Shown here piece by piece: positions 47,215 through 58,944 of a stretch of DNA of 64,000 nt; the stretch's first letter is position 1; each line of letters opens with the position of its first letter. The position numbers and the translations under genes were made by a program. The notes beneath the pieces are model-generated. The model had not been told where the DNA came from, ran no database searches, and worked only from the letters and a program-made list of their open reading frames with translations. This stretch comes from Voacanga thouarsii (lineage: Eukaryota; Streptophyta; Magnoliopsida; Gentianales; Apocynaceae), in the NCBI GenBank assembly GCA_026120185.1, contig JANUWF010001719.1, positions 2,256,501-2,320,500 on the forward strand, in the 5' to 3' direction.

Positions 47215-47470
47215 CTGTGCGGCCGCCATGAGCCAAACCGATCTGGATGTGAGAGGAGCCGCGAGCCATGCATGGCTCAGAGCCCGCGAGGAAGGCTTCC
47301 TCGCTGAAGCCTTCCGCGAGAATTCCGCTGCAAAATGCAAATGCAATTTGCATTGCTGCGCGGTCAACAATTTTAACAGCGCAGCTGGGCGGGCGAGGCG
47401 GGCCGGGTCCACCAGTCCGGATTCGGCCCATGGGCCATGATCCAGTGTGGCGGGTGCATGGACCCGACCG
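47215..47470 (+). other. GC-rich island in the copia-4 leader
   Basis: About 250 bp of markedly GC-rich sequence in an AT-rich leader, including the palindrome GCGAGGAAGGCTTCCTCGC (47286-47304). Frames are open in several registers on both strands simply because of composition; none resembles a known protein. Confidence 0.5.
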
Positions 47471-48629
47471 AATTAATTTTTTTTTTTGGTCTCATACCAG
47501 ATAAAGTTATTTTTATTGTAATAGTTGATATTCTTTTAATATTTTGTATGAAAAATAATAGAAAAGGAAATTTTAGGATTAAACAAAACCATTAATTTTT
47601 AATGTGTCTAATTCTATTATTTGGACACTTAGGTTAAAAGAATAGAAAAGTATGAAAACATATACAATTTTCTAGTATGCTTATTTCTTTTTGTACCCTA
47701 TGTGTGCGTTTTCTCAAAAACAAAAGTCTTTGGAAATTTTTTACAAAAAAAATATTTTTCTTAAATCAAATGGTTAATTTTAATTCAGACAAAAAATTAA
47801 TTCTTTGATATTTTCTCAAAGAATTTCATCATTGACATAGAAAATATATTGAATTTAGATATTTTTGTGAATTAAAATAAAAAACCATTTTGATTGAATT
47901 TTAATAAGAAAAATTATTTTTGTCAAAACTTGAGATCAAAATCTCTCGAAAATTTTATTGAAATTTTTTTTTGAAATTATTAAGTTTATTAATTTAAGTA
48001 AAATTAATTCATGATTTTTTTTTTTCAAATGGTATAAACCTTAACATAGAAATTTTTATGGGTTTAGATATTTTATTTTGAGTTAAAAGAAAACTTAATT
48101 AAAGTTTTCAAAGTATATTTTCCAAGAAAAACTCTTATTTTCAGATACTAAGTGGGAGAGGGATTCCAACGGCCCCACGACTTCTATTACGATCCTCATT
48201 AAAGATCGTGAGTCCCCTCGTGTCACCTTGAAAGTGAACCCGTATAGGATGGGAATACCACAAAGATCTAGAACTAATGGATGGATGTAATTAATAACTT
48301 GGGACACGTGCTATGATCAGTTAGCTCACGTTGGAGGTTATAGTGCGGAGAATATCCATAGAAAATAAGAAGAAACGATCATCCCACAATGGAGTTATCT
48401 TCTAGATCATTACCTAAAAGGAAAATTAATTTTTGGTGGTTAATACACTTAGCTTAAAAAACTATTAATCTTCCCAAGAAGCTATGTCAGTTTTTTTAAA
48501 GAGCCAAATTAATCATATTAAAGATAATAGTGATAGGGTTAACTATTATCGGATTTAATATAATGATAAAGTCTCAAATTATTTTATTTTTTCACAAACT
48601 AAATTTTCTTTTATTTTCGATATTTAAAA

Positions 48630-49440
48630 AATGATTGGTGGAGGTTCTTTTAGTCCTTTGGCCATTATTCTTCGTGAAAATAAGCTAACGGGACCAAACT
48701 ATGTGGACTGAAAAAGAAACTTGGACATAATACTCACTGTTGAGGAGTATAAGTATGTCCTCTTTGAAACCTGCCTTGTTATTGGGGAGGGTTCCACCAT
48801 GGAGGAGCGTGAGGCTGAAAAAGCATGGAAGAAGGCCAACAAAATGGCTTGATGCTACGTGTTGGCCTCCATGTCGAATGTGCTTCAGTCAAAACATTAG
48901 CACATGGTCATTACATACTATATTAGCCAATCATTAGCCACGATGTTCACTGATAAGAATTGGCCTGCAAAGCAGGAGGCTCTTAAGACTATCATAAACA
49001 CTAAGATGGCTAAGGAAGCATCAGTCAGGGAGTATATGCTCAAAATGATTGCTGTTTTCGAGGAAGCATAAGCCTTAGGGGCTGTTATTGACTCCAAGAA
49101 CCAAGTGGACATGGTTCTCGAATCTTTGCCATGCTCTTTTACTTAATTCAAGTTAAACTACAATATGAACAAATTAAACATGACTTTAACAGAGTTGATG
49201 AAAGAGCTCCAAGTGGTGGAGAAGGTCATGAAGCCACAGTCCAATGCTATGATTGCTAGGACTTTTTTTTCTAGAACTGGGCCTAAGCCCAAGAAGTTCA
49301 AGAAGAAGAAAGGAAATGCATAGGCCCAACCCAATAAGCCCAAAGGCAAATGCTTTAAATGCGGGAAGAAGGAACGCTGAAAAAATGAGTGTCCAGCACT
49401 TCAAGCCAAGAAAAATCCTACAGGTATTGTTCTCTATCTA
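48630..49440 (+). pseudogene. Copia-4 gag
   Basis: Starts near MIGGGSFSPLA (48630). LTGPNYVDW-like text precedes a stop, then EEYKYVLFETC, TMEEREAEKAWKKANKMA, AVIDSKNQVDMVLESLP and MTLTELMKELQVVEKVM. A zinc knuckle CFKCGKKER-KNEC lies at about 49350-49392. In-frame stops interrupt it at least six times. Confidence 0.75.
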
Positions 49441-50930
49441 GAATCTATTTCAATGGTTAGATCAACTTTCACTTGGATTGTTGATTCTGGTGCCACTAAT
49501 CATATCTGTAACTCCTTGCAAGGGTTTAGCAAGATAAGAAGACTTTAGAAGGGCGAGTATGGACTACGAGTAGGAAATGGAGCACGAGTATAGGCCATTG
49601 AAGTGGGAAAGCCCAATGCAAGAATAAAGTAGTTGGATCTTATTTTTTATTGTAATAAAGTAGTTGTATTAAAGGATATTTTATATGTACCCGATTTTAG
49701 ACAGAATTTGATTTCAGTTGCAAAACTAATAAATCATGGATATTCTGTTTCTTTCCATTCTGGTATTACTATTAGTAGAAATGGGGAAGTTTTATGTACA
49801 GAGCACATGTATAAAAATTTATTCTTTTTAAATCATACAAATAATCAAATAAATAACGTTCAATCTGAACCTTTAAGTAAGAAGAGAAAGACCAATATCA
49901 ATGACTCATATCTTTGGCATCTAAGGTTGGGCTATATTAACTCAACCAGAATTCAGAGGTTAATCCATGATGGGCCATTGGATTCATTAAAATTGAAAAG
50001 TTGGCCTCAGTGTGAATCCTGCATTATAGAAAAAATGACCAAAAGATCGTTCACGTAAAAGGCTGATAGAGTCAAGGAGATATTAGGTCTTATTCATACT
50101 GATGTGTGTGGTCCTTTATCTACTTAAGCTAGAGGGGGCTTTGAGTACTTCATCACTTTCACGGATGATTGTACAAGGTTTGGTTATGTCTACCTGATGA
50201 GGCGCAAATCTGACTCTTTTGACAAGTTCAAAGAATTTAAGGCTGAAGTGGGGTGTCGGACAGATAAACTGATCAAAACCTTACGATCAGATCATGGTGG
50301 AGAATACCTCCTCAGAGAGTTTAAGGATTACATGGTACATCATAAAATAGTATCCCAACTCTTTGCGCTGGGTACATCCCAGCAGAATGGAGTAGTTGAG
50401 AGAAGAAATAGGACATTAATGGAAATGGTTCGAAGCGTGATGTCTCATGCTACTCTTCTGATCTCTTCTTAGAGATATGTCTTGGAAACAGTAATATATA
50501 TTCTGAACTTGGTGCCTTCTAAGTCAGTACCTATGACACCCTATGAGATGTGGATTGGGTGTAAGTCAAGTCTAAATCATCTCAAGATATGTGACTGTCT
50601 AACTTATGTACTGATTAAGGGAGACAAGTTAGAACCAATATCAGAATTGTGCTACTTTGTTGGGTATCCAAAAGGGACAAAAGGAGGTTACTTTTATCAT
50701 CTCAAGGAGTAGAAAGTATTGGTAAGTACAAATGCTAGATACTTAGAGGATGATCAAAGTACTTCCACTAAAGGTTCAACAAGGTTGGAATTCGAGAAGA
50801 AGTTATATTTGAAATCAACTTCTTTAGACCCGATTATGGAACAAGAAGAGGCACAGCCTCAAGAACTTGTACAAATGGAGCTTCGTCGTAGTGGGAGAAT
50901 ATCTAAAGTTCCAGAAAGATGGACATAAGA
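49441..50930 (+). pseudogene. Copia-4 protease and integrase
   Basis: Protease WIVDSGATNHICNS is near 49477. The GAG-pre-integrase is LWHLRLGYINSTRI with CESC near 50005. The integrase core is HTDVCGPL (50096), RSDHGGEY (50287) and NGVVERRNR (50388), so the D, D, E residues are present. The region between IN and RT ends with a basic LRRSGRISKVPERW (about 50880). Stops at several points (for example after KRSFT and LLISS). Confidence 0.85.
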
Positions 50931-50999
50931 GGCTTTCGAGTTGGTTTCTGACCATCAGGAATAAGATCCTATTAGATACAAAGAAGCTATTACTGATGC

Positions 51000-52095
51000 C
51001 GATGCAAATCTACGACATGAAGTAATGAAAGCCGAGATTGAGTCTATGTACTTCAATCAAGTTTGGAATCTTGTAGCTTCACTTGAAGGGATAAAACCCA
51101 TTAGGTGTAAGTGGTTATATAAGAGGAAGAGAGGAGCGGATGGGAAGGTGGAAACCTTCAAAGCTAGGCTTGTGGCGAAAGGGTATACTCAGAAAGACGG
51201 AATCGATTATGATAAAACCTTTTCTCCGATAGCCATGCTTAAGTCCATCTGTATCCTCCTTGCCATTGCATGTCATTACGACTATGAGATATGACAAATG
51301 GATGTCAAGACAGTATTTCTTAATGGCCATCTTAACGAAGACATCTATATGTCTCAACCGGAGGGTTTTATTGCTAAAGGTTAGGAACATATGGTCTACA
51401 AGCTTAAGAAGTCTATTTATAGACTTAAGCAGTCATTTAGAACATGGAACATTCATTTTTGACGAGAATGTACAGTCTCACGGTTTTATTCAAAACAAAA
51501 ATGAACCATGCGTGTACAGAAAATTAGAATGCATAAATGTGATTTTTCTTGTCTTATATGTAGATGATATTCTACTCATTGGGAATGATGTAGGGATATT
51601 GTCATCTATTAAGGTTTGGTTGTCTAGTCAATTTAGTATGAAGGACTTGGGAGAAGCCAATTACATTCTCGGAATTAAGCTTATTAGAAATTAGAAACAG
51701 AGAATGTTAGGATTATCCCAAGTGACATACATTGATAAGATGTTAGCCAAGTTTAGCATGGGCTCATGCAAGGGAGTTATAATCCCTTGCAGACACGGGT
51801 TGTCTTTTTATTCAAGGACTGTTCTAAGTCCCAAGAAGAAAAATATAGGATGAGTAGGATTCCCTATGCTTCGGCTGTGAGAAGTCTCATGTACTCCATA
51901 CTATGCACTAGGCCAGATATTTGTTTTATTGTAGGCTTAGTTAGCAGCTATCAGTCAAACGCTGGGGAGGTTTATTGGCAAGCTATAAAGCATATTTTTA
52001 AGTACCTCATTGGTATGGAAGATTATATGCTAGTTTACAAGACTGACGACTTGGTTCCTACTAGATACATGGACTTAGATTTCAAGGCAGATAAG
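51000..52095 (+). pseudogene. Copia-4 reverse transcriptase, first part
   Basis: KWLYKRKRGADGKVETFKAR, LVAKGYTQKDGIDYDKTFSP, then QMDVKTVFLNGHLNEDIYM and YVDDILLIGNDV (catalytic, near 51560). TRPDICFIVGLVSSYQS follows near 51910. A short deletion around 51430, stops and frame changes interrupt it. The sequence breaks at 52095 where the solo LTR begins and resumes at 53552. Confidence 0.85.
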
Positions 52096-53546
52096 TGTTG
52101 GGGATATGCCCTAGAGTCAATTTGTACTTATACAATTGTCATTATGTTTTATATAATAATATGAGGCTTTCCTTTCCATGAATAGTGAATTTTGTTTTGT
52201 TGGTCATCAAGTACGTGACTTGATAGTAAAACCCTACAATGAATACAATGACTATTCTAAAACTGTCCCTGATCGATTATTATTATTGGAATAATAATAA
52301 ATTAAGATTAGTATGTTTGTGACTTGATGGCTATGTTTTACTGGCCATGGATATTTGTGATATCGAGTCAAGACATAAATAAATGTTAGAGAACATTGTA
52401 TTGGACATGACCCACTGTGAGAGTACTTCATGGAATATGTCATAAGTACTTTCTAGCCATAATAATATTGAAAGTCCTTCGACCTAAATTCATCATAGTT
52501 TCTTACTTGATAAATTCTATATTTTGACATTGTCTAAAGTTGTCTTTAACTAGATAATAAATTAGACTACTGTTGGATATAAAATAAATCAAGGAGAGGA
52601 ATATGATTGATTGTGAAGGAATTTGTCCCTCTCAATTATGGGAGAGATATCCATGGGCCCCTTGATAAGTTAGACTGTTAAAAATGCATGGCCGTGCTCA
52701 AATATATCAATCTAAGATATTGATATCATTTGTTTGAACAGTCTACTATGAAATCAAGAAATAATTGATTAAGCTTAATAAGGATGACATGCTCCAGTGC
52801 CTTATGCTTAATCCGGATATCGTGTGACAAAGGGACTAAATATAAAATTATGGTTTGGTTCAAAGAGATCACCGATCTTCATTTAACCTGGATAGTTATA
52901 ATGTTTTGCTAGAAACCGCTTATAACTTGTGGGCCATTTAAATACGATTTAGGCACGCTGCCAGTGTTAAATGAACCTATAGGGTCACACAATAAGCGAA
53001 CTTGTTAGGTTATTTTTACGGTGACCGAGGTTCGATGAATCTGGATGATATCCAGATTATAAGAATACGACTCGGTAAAATAATTAGTTAAATTACCGAG
53101 ATAATGGCAGAATCTTATCATATCGGTTTTAATTTAATTTGAATTTAAATTAGAATATGATAAGATATGATTAGGGTTGGACTCTAAGAGGTTCGAGGGT
53201 TTTTAAGAAAACCCTAGCCGTCTTTCGATAGTCCAATTTTTCCCGGTTGAGAACATTCGTGCCATTCTCTACCAGAGAAAGGAAAAAAAACCTCTCAAAC
53301 CCTAGGCGCTAGCACTCCCCGGGTATCGAGTGAGTTCGCGGTGTGTATCCGTAGAGGACGTTCGCATACTGCAGCGTCTGGTGATTGTTCGGGTCGAACG
53401 TACAACAGCGCAACCAGAATCGAAGGATTTCGATTACAGCAACCAGAGGTAACTCTTAATCGTTTACATCTTCTTAATCGTTTACTTGGGTCCTCGGGAG
53501 GGATTCGTAGATGTTTTCCGCGTTTAGGAGTCCACGAATCCCAACA
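52096..53546 (+). mobile_element. Solo copia LTR with perfect target duplication
   Basis: 1451 bp, starting TGTTGGGGATATGCCCTAGA and ending CGAATCCCAACA, with inverted ends TGTTGGG/CCCAACA. It is flanked by ATAAG on both sides (52091-52095 and 53547-53551). Removing it rejoins the copia-4 RT/RNase H frame region. The start matches the Angela-like LTR type and resembles that of copia-3. Confidence 0.9.
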
Positions 53547-53551
53547 ATAAG

Positions 53552-53995
53552 GATGAGAGAAAATCCACTAGTGGATATGTCTTCACCTTGTCTGAAGGAG
53601 CTGTTTCATAGAGGAGTATTAAGCAATCTTGTATTGCTGACTCAACCATGGAAGCTGAGTATGCGGTAGTTTTGAAAGCGTCCAAGGAAGCAGTCTGGCT
53701 CCGAAAGTTCCTTTCAGAACTTGGAGTTGTGCCACACATGGACAAACCGATTGTGGTGTATTGCGACAACTCTGGAGTAGTCTCGCAATCCAAAGAATTC
53801 AGAAACCACAAGAAGGGGAAGCACATACAGAGGAAGTACTACCTAATCCGGGATTTCATTCAGAGACAGAAAATCGTGGTGGAACAGATAGCCTCGGAGA
53901 ACAACCTAGCAGATCCCTTTACCAAGTCTTTGGCTGTGAGAGTCTTCAAGAAACACTTAGACGCCACAGGGGTGGGCACATACGGACTTTCTTAG
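53552..53995 (+). pseudogene. Copia-4 RNase H, last part
   Basis: DERKSTSGYVFTLSEGAVS, then STMEAEYAVVLKASKEAVWL, VVYCDNSGVVSQSKEFRNHK, KHIQRKYYLIRDFI and NNLADPFTKSLA. It ends at TAG 53993-53995, just before the polypurine tract. One in-frame stop near 53610. Confidence 0.85.
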
Positions 53996-54017
53996 TATTA
54001 GAGTGCAAGTGGGAGAT

Positions 54018-55905
54018 TATTGGAATATACGGCCTCTAGACTAGATTATCTGATGTAATTATTGAATTTATTAATAAAAGAACTTATTCTCAAATTTTGT
54101 TTGTGAATTTATATTTTATTTGTGCACAATTTTTATTTGAAAAAGACCCATTGTGTTTAAGTAAGTGATCCATATGAATGGTGGTCTTTCATAGTAAGGT
54201 ATGGATCACGGGTTACTAAACACATAAATATTTGTTCTTAACCGATTGATGAGAATGACAATCTCATTATGTATAGGTTATTGTATTATGAATTTCAAAT
54301 AGGGAATGGCTTACATTTAGCCAGTAAGTAGTCCACTTACTTCATAGCATGAGCGTATTTTGAATACATAAAACATGACCTGTAATACTAGTTTCTAAAA
54401 ATACTATTTAAAAGAAACTCAGATTATTACTGCTACAGCGTGGACTAATATTCTACCACTTGAGTATGAGTTGGTAGTCTGACAAAACTAGAAGCATAAG
54501 CATATATTTTAATATACTATAGTTGAGGTTCTTTCATTGAACCAATATACTAGTATGTTTGATATATGTGACTTGTAAGTTAAAACTGACTTGTATAAGA
54601 TAGCTTATGCGCTATATTGCCCCTTGTGACTGTTCGAATGATTTAATTATTCAAGGTTTTGGGGAACATGACTTGGATATTTACTTTGGGGTAGTTCCCT
54701 TGAAAAGTGAAAATATTCCAGGAGTCATGGATCATTGGATTAGAGGTCTAAGGATGGTAGATGTCTATTAGAGATGTGTTAGTACACTTTTCCTCTTTAA
54801 TTGCACAGCGATGCGTAGAATGATATTTTAGTCATTACACCTATAGGTCGAAAACTTTACTAACGTAGCATTGTCCTTGTGGTCAATATTTTTTTATGGT
54901 AATATTAGGAAATATTTAAAATGCAAATTATAGCTATTTGTATAGCAAGGGTATTTTGGTCATTTTAGTAGCCAAGGCGATGTGTCTTTTGATCCCCAAA
55001 ATGGCTCTTAAGTCATGAAAGATTTGGGTTAAGGAATTGGCCTTAATAATTATTGATTTTTATTTTATTATTGGATTAAAATAAAATAAAAGGTTCGAGA
55101 GAGAGTATTTATTTTATCTAGTTTAAATGATTAATTAATTATTCAGGGCCTAAGACCCAGATTGAATAATTAGAAAATTAATTTGGAACTAGATAAAAGT
55201 TATGAAATTTTATTTGGTCTATTTGGACTTGTTATTATTTATTAGACTGTTTAATAAAGTTCAAAAATAAATAATTAAGATTTATTATTTATGGGTGTTC
55301 AAGTCAAGAATAAATAATTTATCTGGCCCAATGAATAAGACCAATGTAAAATAAAATTTATAAAAAAATTAAAATAAAAAATAAAAAATTTTAATTAATT
55401 AATTAATTAATTAAAAAAGACAATATGGGATGGATCCCGTGTTGTTCTGCGTGAAGAATAACAGAAAGGATGGAGTGCTTTCTATTTTCACGCAGAGAAA
55501 TTATTCTCTCTCGGGGTGTGTAAATGCAATATGAATTGTAGTGGAGCGGAGGCTTTTGGTGATTGATTGAGCTTTCAATTTACAGAAGCAAGGAAAGAAA
55601 ACAGCTCTGTGTATTTCATTTTTGCATTCACAGAAGCCGAACCCATATTTCAAACAAATACCAAAGTTAATCAAAACCCAATTTTTAAGCCTTCACCGGC
55701 TGTGGTACGTGTACCATTTCAGAAGATTGAAAGCTTCGCGTGGATGAGACGCAATAGACGTTTGTAAGCACGTAAGCCACTAGCCTCAAATATCCTTATA
55801 CAGACATCTACACCAGTGCGAAGAGGGCCACTTAATCATAGAGATAAAATTTTCGTTTTCCTAACATACTTTCATTTTGATTATTTTTGCCATTTTAAGC
55901 CTTCA
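54018..55905 (+). repeat. Copia-4 3' LTR
   Basis: Starts after AAGTGGGAGAT and ends TTTTAAGCCTTCA, like the 5' LTR. Many differences from the 5' copy point to an old insertion. Confidence 0.8.
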
Positions 55906-56498
55906 AACAAGACATATCAAACAAATAATTTTGGAGTAAATGGCACAAATTGTCCCTGAACTTAACAAAAATGCGTTGTTTGCCCCTCAACTTCATATTC
56001 ATAAAATTTTACCCTTAAATTATATAAACTTATCATTAGTTGTCTTTTCATTCAAATTAAGCGTTAATTCATAACGAAATGACCTCACATGACCTACATA
56101 TAGCATTTCTAAAAGGTACTTTGGTCAATATATACGGGCATATAAAAGGACTCTTTCCAAGTGATGTATGAACGATCACTTTTTTTTGCTCTGCACTCAT
56201 CTTTTCAATTTCACACTCTACAAATCAAGATTCCATATAACCAATAGGGAAATTACAATTAAAATTTTTAGGTTAGGGTTTTTAACTATTGTGGTTTCTC
56301 CGAACTTTGGAGTACAAAATCATCTCAATGGCTAAAACATGACGAAGAAAAGAAAATTGGAAGAGTAGTCCTCGAAGTAACAAACGAAAGAGTGAGGACA
56401 AGTTTGAAACTCCTTATCAGAAAAGAAAGAGAGAAGCGGAGAAGACTCCTCCGCAAGACTGTGAAAATAGACCTGGGTATGTCGTGGAAGAACTAATG

Positions 56499-56940
56499 TT
56501 CTGAAAACCGGATCGATCATCAAACCGGTGAAGCAATAGGTTCCAATGGTTTACAGGTCTGATCGGGTTGAACTGTAATTGAACCAAAATGTAATTAAAT
56601 ATTTTAAATATTATTTATATATATAAATATTATTAACTATTATATATATGTTAAAAAAATAAAAATAAATAAATAATATAAAAGATATCTCTTAAAACTA
56701 ATAAATTTTAAACAAGAATAACATAGTTATTTGCTAAAAAGGTTTAAAACATAAGAATAAATTTGTTTTCTTTTTTTTTAAAATTTAAATTAACCGATTT
56801 TGACCGATTTATTGTTGATCAGTTTGGCCGGTTTTGATTGGTTCTTTGCTGCCCGATTTATAGCATATAATCGGACCGGACAAGTGGCCGGTTGTCGGTT
56901 GAACCGACCAGTCCAGTCCAGATTTCAAAACACAAGGATC
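56499..56940. mobile_element. Nested MITE-like element, CCGG-rich
   Basis: Ends TTCTGAAAACCGGATCG (left) and, reverse-complemented, TTTTGAAATCTGGACTGG (right), with repeated CCGGTTTTGA-type sequence inside. This type is common in plants and usually assigned to hAT-like MITEs. No 8-bp duplication was found. It probably inserted in the MULE. Confidence 0.4.
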
Positions 56941-57019
56941 GAACCTTCATGGCCTCCCATTCTTCAGTCGGTATCCCAAAATCCTCAATTCCAGAAAAGC
57001 TCATACTTCTGCCAAAAAA

Positions 57020-57260
57020 ATTCAAATTCGCCCTGGTTCTTTCGAATTCTGAAGCTAGTTTGCTGATCTAAAGGATAAATATCAAGAGATCGAGTCCTTT
57101 GAGCTCCTGCTGCCACACCGGATGATGACGACGACAAATCCTCTGACGAAAATGATGAAGTTGAAGGTAGCTTGTAATCAATATTCTTCAAAGCGTTCCG
57201 GCATTCTAGCCTCAGCCTCAGCCTCAACTTAGCTGAACCATCTCTACTAGTCGGCTTGGA
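57020..57260 (-). pseudogene. MEKK1-like MAP kinase kinase kinase, N-terminal fragment
   Basis: The minus frame 57362-56985 encodes ECRNALKNIDYKLPSTSSFS, SEDLSSSSSGVAAGAQRTRS and LDIYPLDQQTSFRIRKNQGE. This matches the conserved non-kinase N-terminal region of plant MEKK1-type MAPKKKs (pattern R-x-A-x-N-I-x-Y, SSS-EDLS, TRSL, TSFRI, GE). MEKK1 relays immune and stress signals to MAPKKs; no kinase domain is here. Lying between MULE inverted repeats, it looks transduplicated. The flanking Gly/Ser-rich N-terminus may belong to the same capture. The family call is from remembered sequence. Confidence 0.55.
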
Positions 57261-57895
57261 GTTCATGCCGCTGCCACTCCGGCCGCCACCACCGCTACTG
57301 CTTCCTTCTCCGCCTTTTTTTATGGATAATGAAGATTTAGTGTATGTGATACATTGTAGCAATGCTCTATGTATCAGTACAAAACTACAAAAATGTCTCG
57401 ATAAATTCTCCAGATTAAATCTATTTTTGTTCTGTGTATGGTAGGATAGGTTAGGTGGGTGAGGATGGAATGGGCGGAGAAAGAGTGAGCAAAGGTGCAG
57501 AAGTTGAAGAGAATTAAATTGGTTTCGATCTTGGCATGGTTGAAAATAGATCTAATACTACTGGTTAAACTCGTGTTGAGGCAACGCAAAGTGGATGTGA
57601 GACGAAGAAGGTAGGGCTTTATTTGGTGAGGTGATGTACTTTTTTTGTCCACGTCATCATCAAAATGGAGGGAAACATTCGTGTCCCTTTTGAAGACAGC
57701 TTCTCGATAAAAATACCCTTTAAAAAGGTTATGTGTAGATCACGTGGGGTGATTCCGTCATAGGTTAACGTTCAATTTGGATAGAAGGGTAACTAATGAT
57801 AAGTTTATATAGTTCAAGGGTAAAATTATATTAATATGAAGTTGAGGGACAAACAGTGTGTTTTTATTACGTTCAAGGGCAATTTGTGCCATTTA

Positions 57896-58558
57896 TCTTA
57901 ACTTTTAATTATAACTTCACGATTTTTTAAAAGTCTATTAAGTGTTTATTTATCGAATAATCTTCATCTGAATCAATAATCTTTTATATTTTTTAAAATA
58001 TATATATTTAAATTAATGTGCCAAGTGTTAACAAAGGACACTGACACATGTCACAATAGGAGATATGGCTGTTACCCCATGTCACAATGGAAACGTTCCG
58101 TAACTTCTATTATATATATATGGAGTGATTTTTGTCTTTTGGCCATTTTATTTTTTTTTTAATTTTGTTTTTTCTAGTGGGATTTGGAGGAGAAATTATG
58201 AAACAATTAATAAAGGTATATTTAGATTAACATTCAATTTAAATCAAAATTCTAATTTAATTAAATTAAATTAGATTTCAATAATTTTTATTTCTCGTAT
58301 ATTCATAAAGCATAATATATTTTCATCAATTCTATATATTTTTTATTTATATTTAATTTAATTAAATATTGATTAAAAATTTGTAACTTAAATACACCGA
58401 TAATTGAGTCATAATCCTTCACGACGCCCCCTCTGTCACCCAAATCTTCTTTATAGAGAAAAAGGAGTTGGGAGCACTGTTCATTTTTCCTCAATGAGGG
58501 TATTTCTGTCTTTGCACAAATTCTGTGGCCAATGAGTTACAGAGAAACGTCTTTCTAC
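57896..58558. other. No gene seen
   Basis: AT-rich sequence between the MULE and the chimeric gene-fragment region; contains ACATGTCACAATAGG and CATGTCACAATGG (58045-58090) as a short direct repeat. Confidence 0.4.
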
Positions 58559-58559
58559 T

Positions 58560-58914
58560 TTATACTTCATCTGACAACGATCGCGTGAGGAACCAGTGAT
58601 GTCCAAGACTCCAAGGCAACCATGGATTTTTCTTCTGAGGTGCTTCTTTGAGGTGCAATAGTAGAGGAATCAGTCTCTGAAGCAAGGTGACTGAAGAATC
58701 TGGGGAAAGGAGTCGAAAGAAAGAACAAAGGAGCCGGATCCGGATGTGGTTAGACAGTTCCTTTAGCTGCTCCAACACACACCCATTCCTGAACTCCTCG
58801 TGGCTCAAGTCCGCAAATTCATTCAGCCCCAGCCAATAAGTCTTCAGCTTCTTATTTGAGTCATGGATATGCTTCAGATTATCCAAGAAAATCTCAAATC
58901 TCACAGCTTTTCCT
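58560..58914 (-). pseudogene. Papain-like cysteine protease prodomain fragment (XCP-like)
   Basis: Codons at about 58912-58785 give VRFEIFLDNLKHIHDSNKK and YWLGLNEFADLSHEEFRN. The spacing R-x3-F-x2-N-x3-I-x3-N is the ERFNIN signature, and NEFADLSHEEF covers the GNFD-type region of the I29 inhibitor prodomain. The wording is closest to xylem cysteine peptidases. The catalytic domain is missing; sequence after RN is unrelated. It directly follows, in another frame, a receptor fragment at 59247-58960. Confidence 0.65.
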
Positions 58915-58944
58915 CTATGGTTTTGTATGTTGTGCGATGTTTTG

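Larger units (their letters stand above)
45055..55905 (+). mobile_element. Copia element copia-4 (10.9 kb, degenerate)
   Basis: LTRs at 45055-46925 and 54018-55905, about 1.87-1.89 kb each, align along their whole length. The PBS TGGTATCAGAGCC is at 46928-46940. The polypurine tract AAGTGGGAGA (54008-54017) precedes the 3' LTR. Flanks AATAA (45050-45054) and AACAA (55906-55910) are a likely 5-bp duplication with one mismatch. The gag, protease, integrase, RT and RNase H order marks it as Ty1/copia. An unrelated solo LTR splits RT/RNase H at 52096-53546. Many stops show it is inactive. Confidence 0.85.
55937..57895. mobile_element. Mutator-like element with long inverted repeats (Pack-MULE candidate)
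   Basis: Left end 55937 (TAAATGGCACAAATTGTCCC) and right end 57895 (reverse complement TAAATGGCACAAATTGCCC) start inverted repeats that stay similar for about 190 bp (to about 56125 and from about 57705). This length is typical of MULEs. There is no transposase; the interior holds a MEKK1-like gene fragment and a nested MITE-like element. No convincing 9-bp target duplication was found, which leaves the exact class slightly open. Confidence 0.65.

Noticed and set aside
47044..47504. Four overlapping open frames in the copia-4 leader
   Set aside because: GC-rich composition explains them; all registers are open and none resembles a protein.
55928..57904. 9-bp target duplication expected for the MULE
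   Set aside because: Flanking 9-mers do not match; the element is called on its long inverted repeats only.
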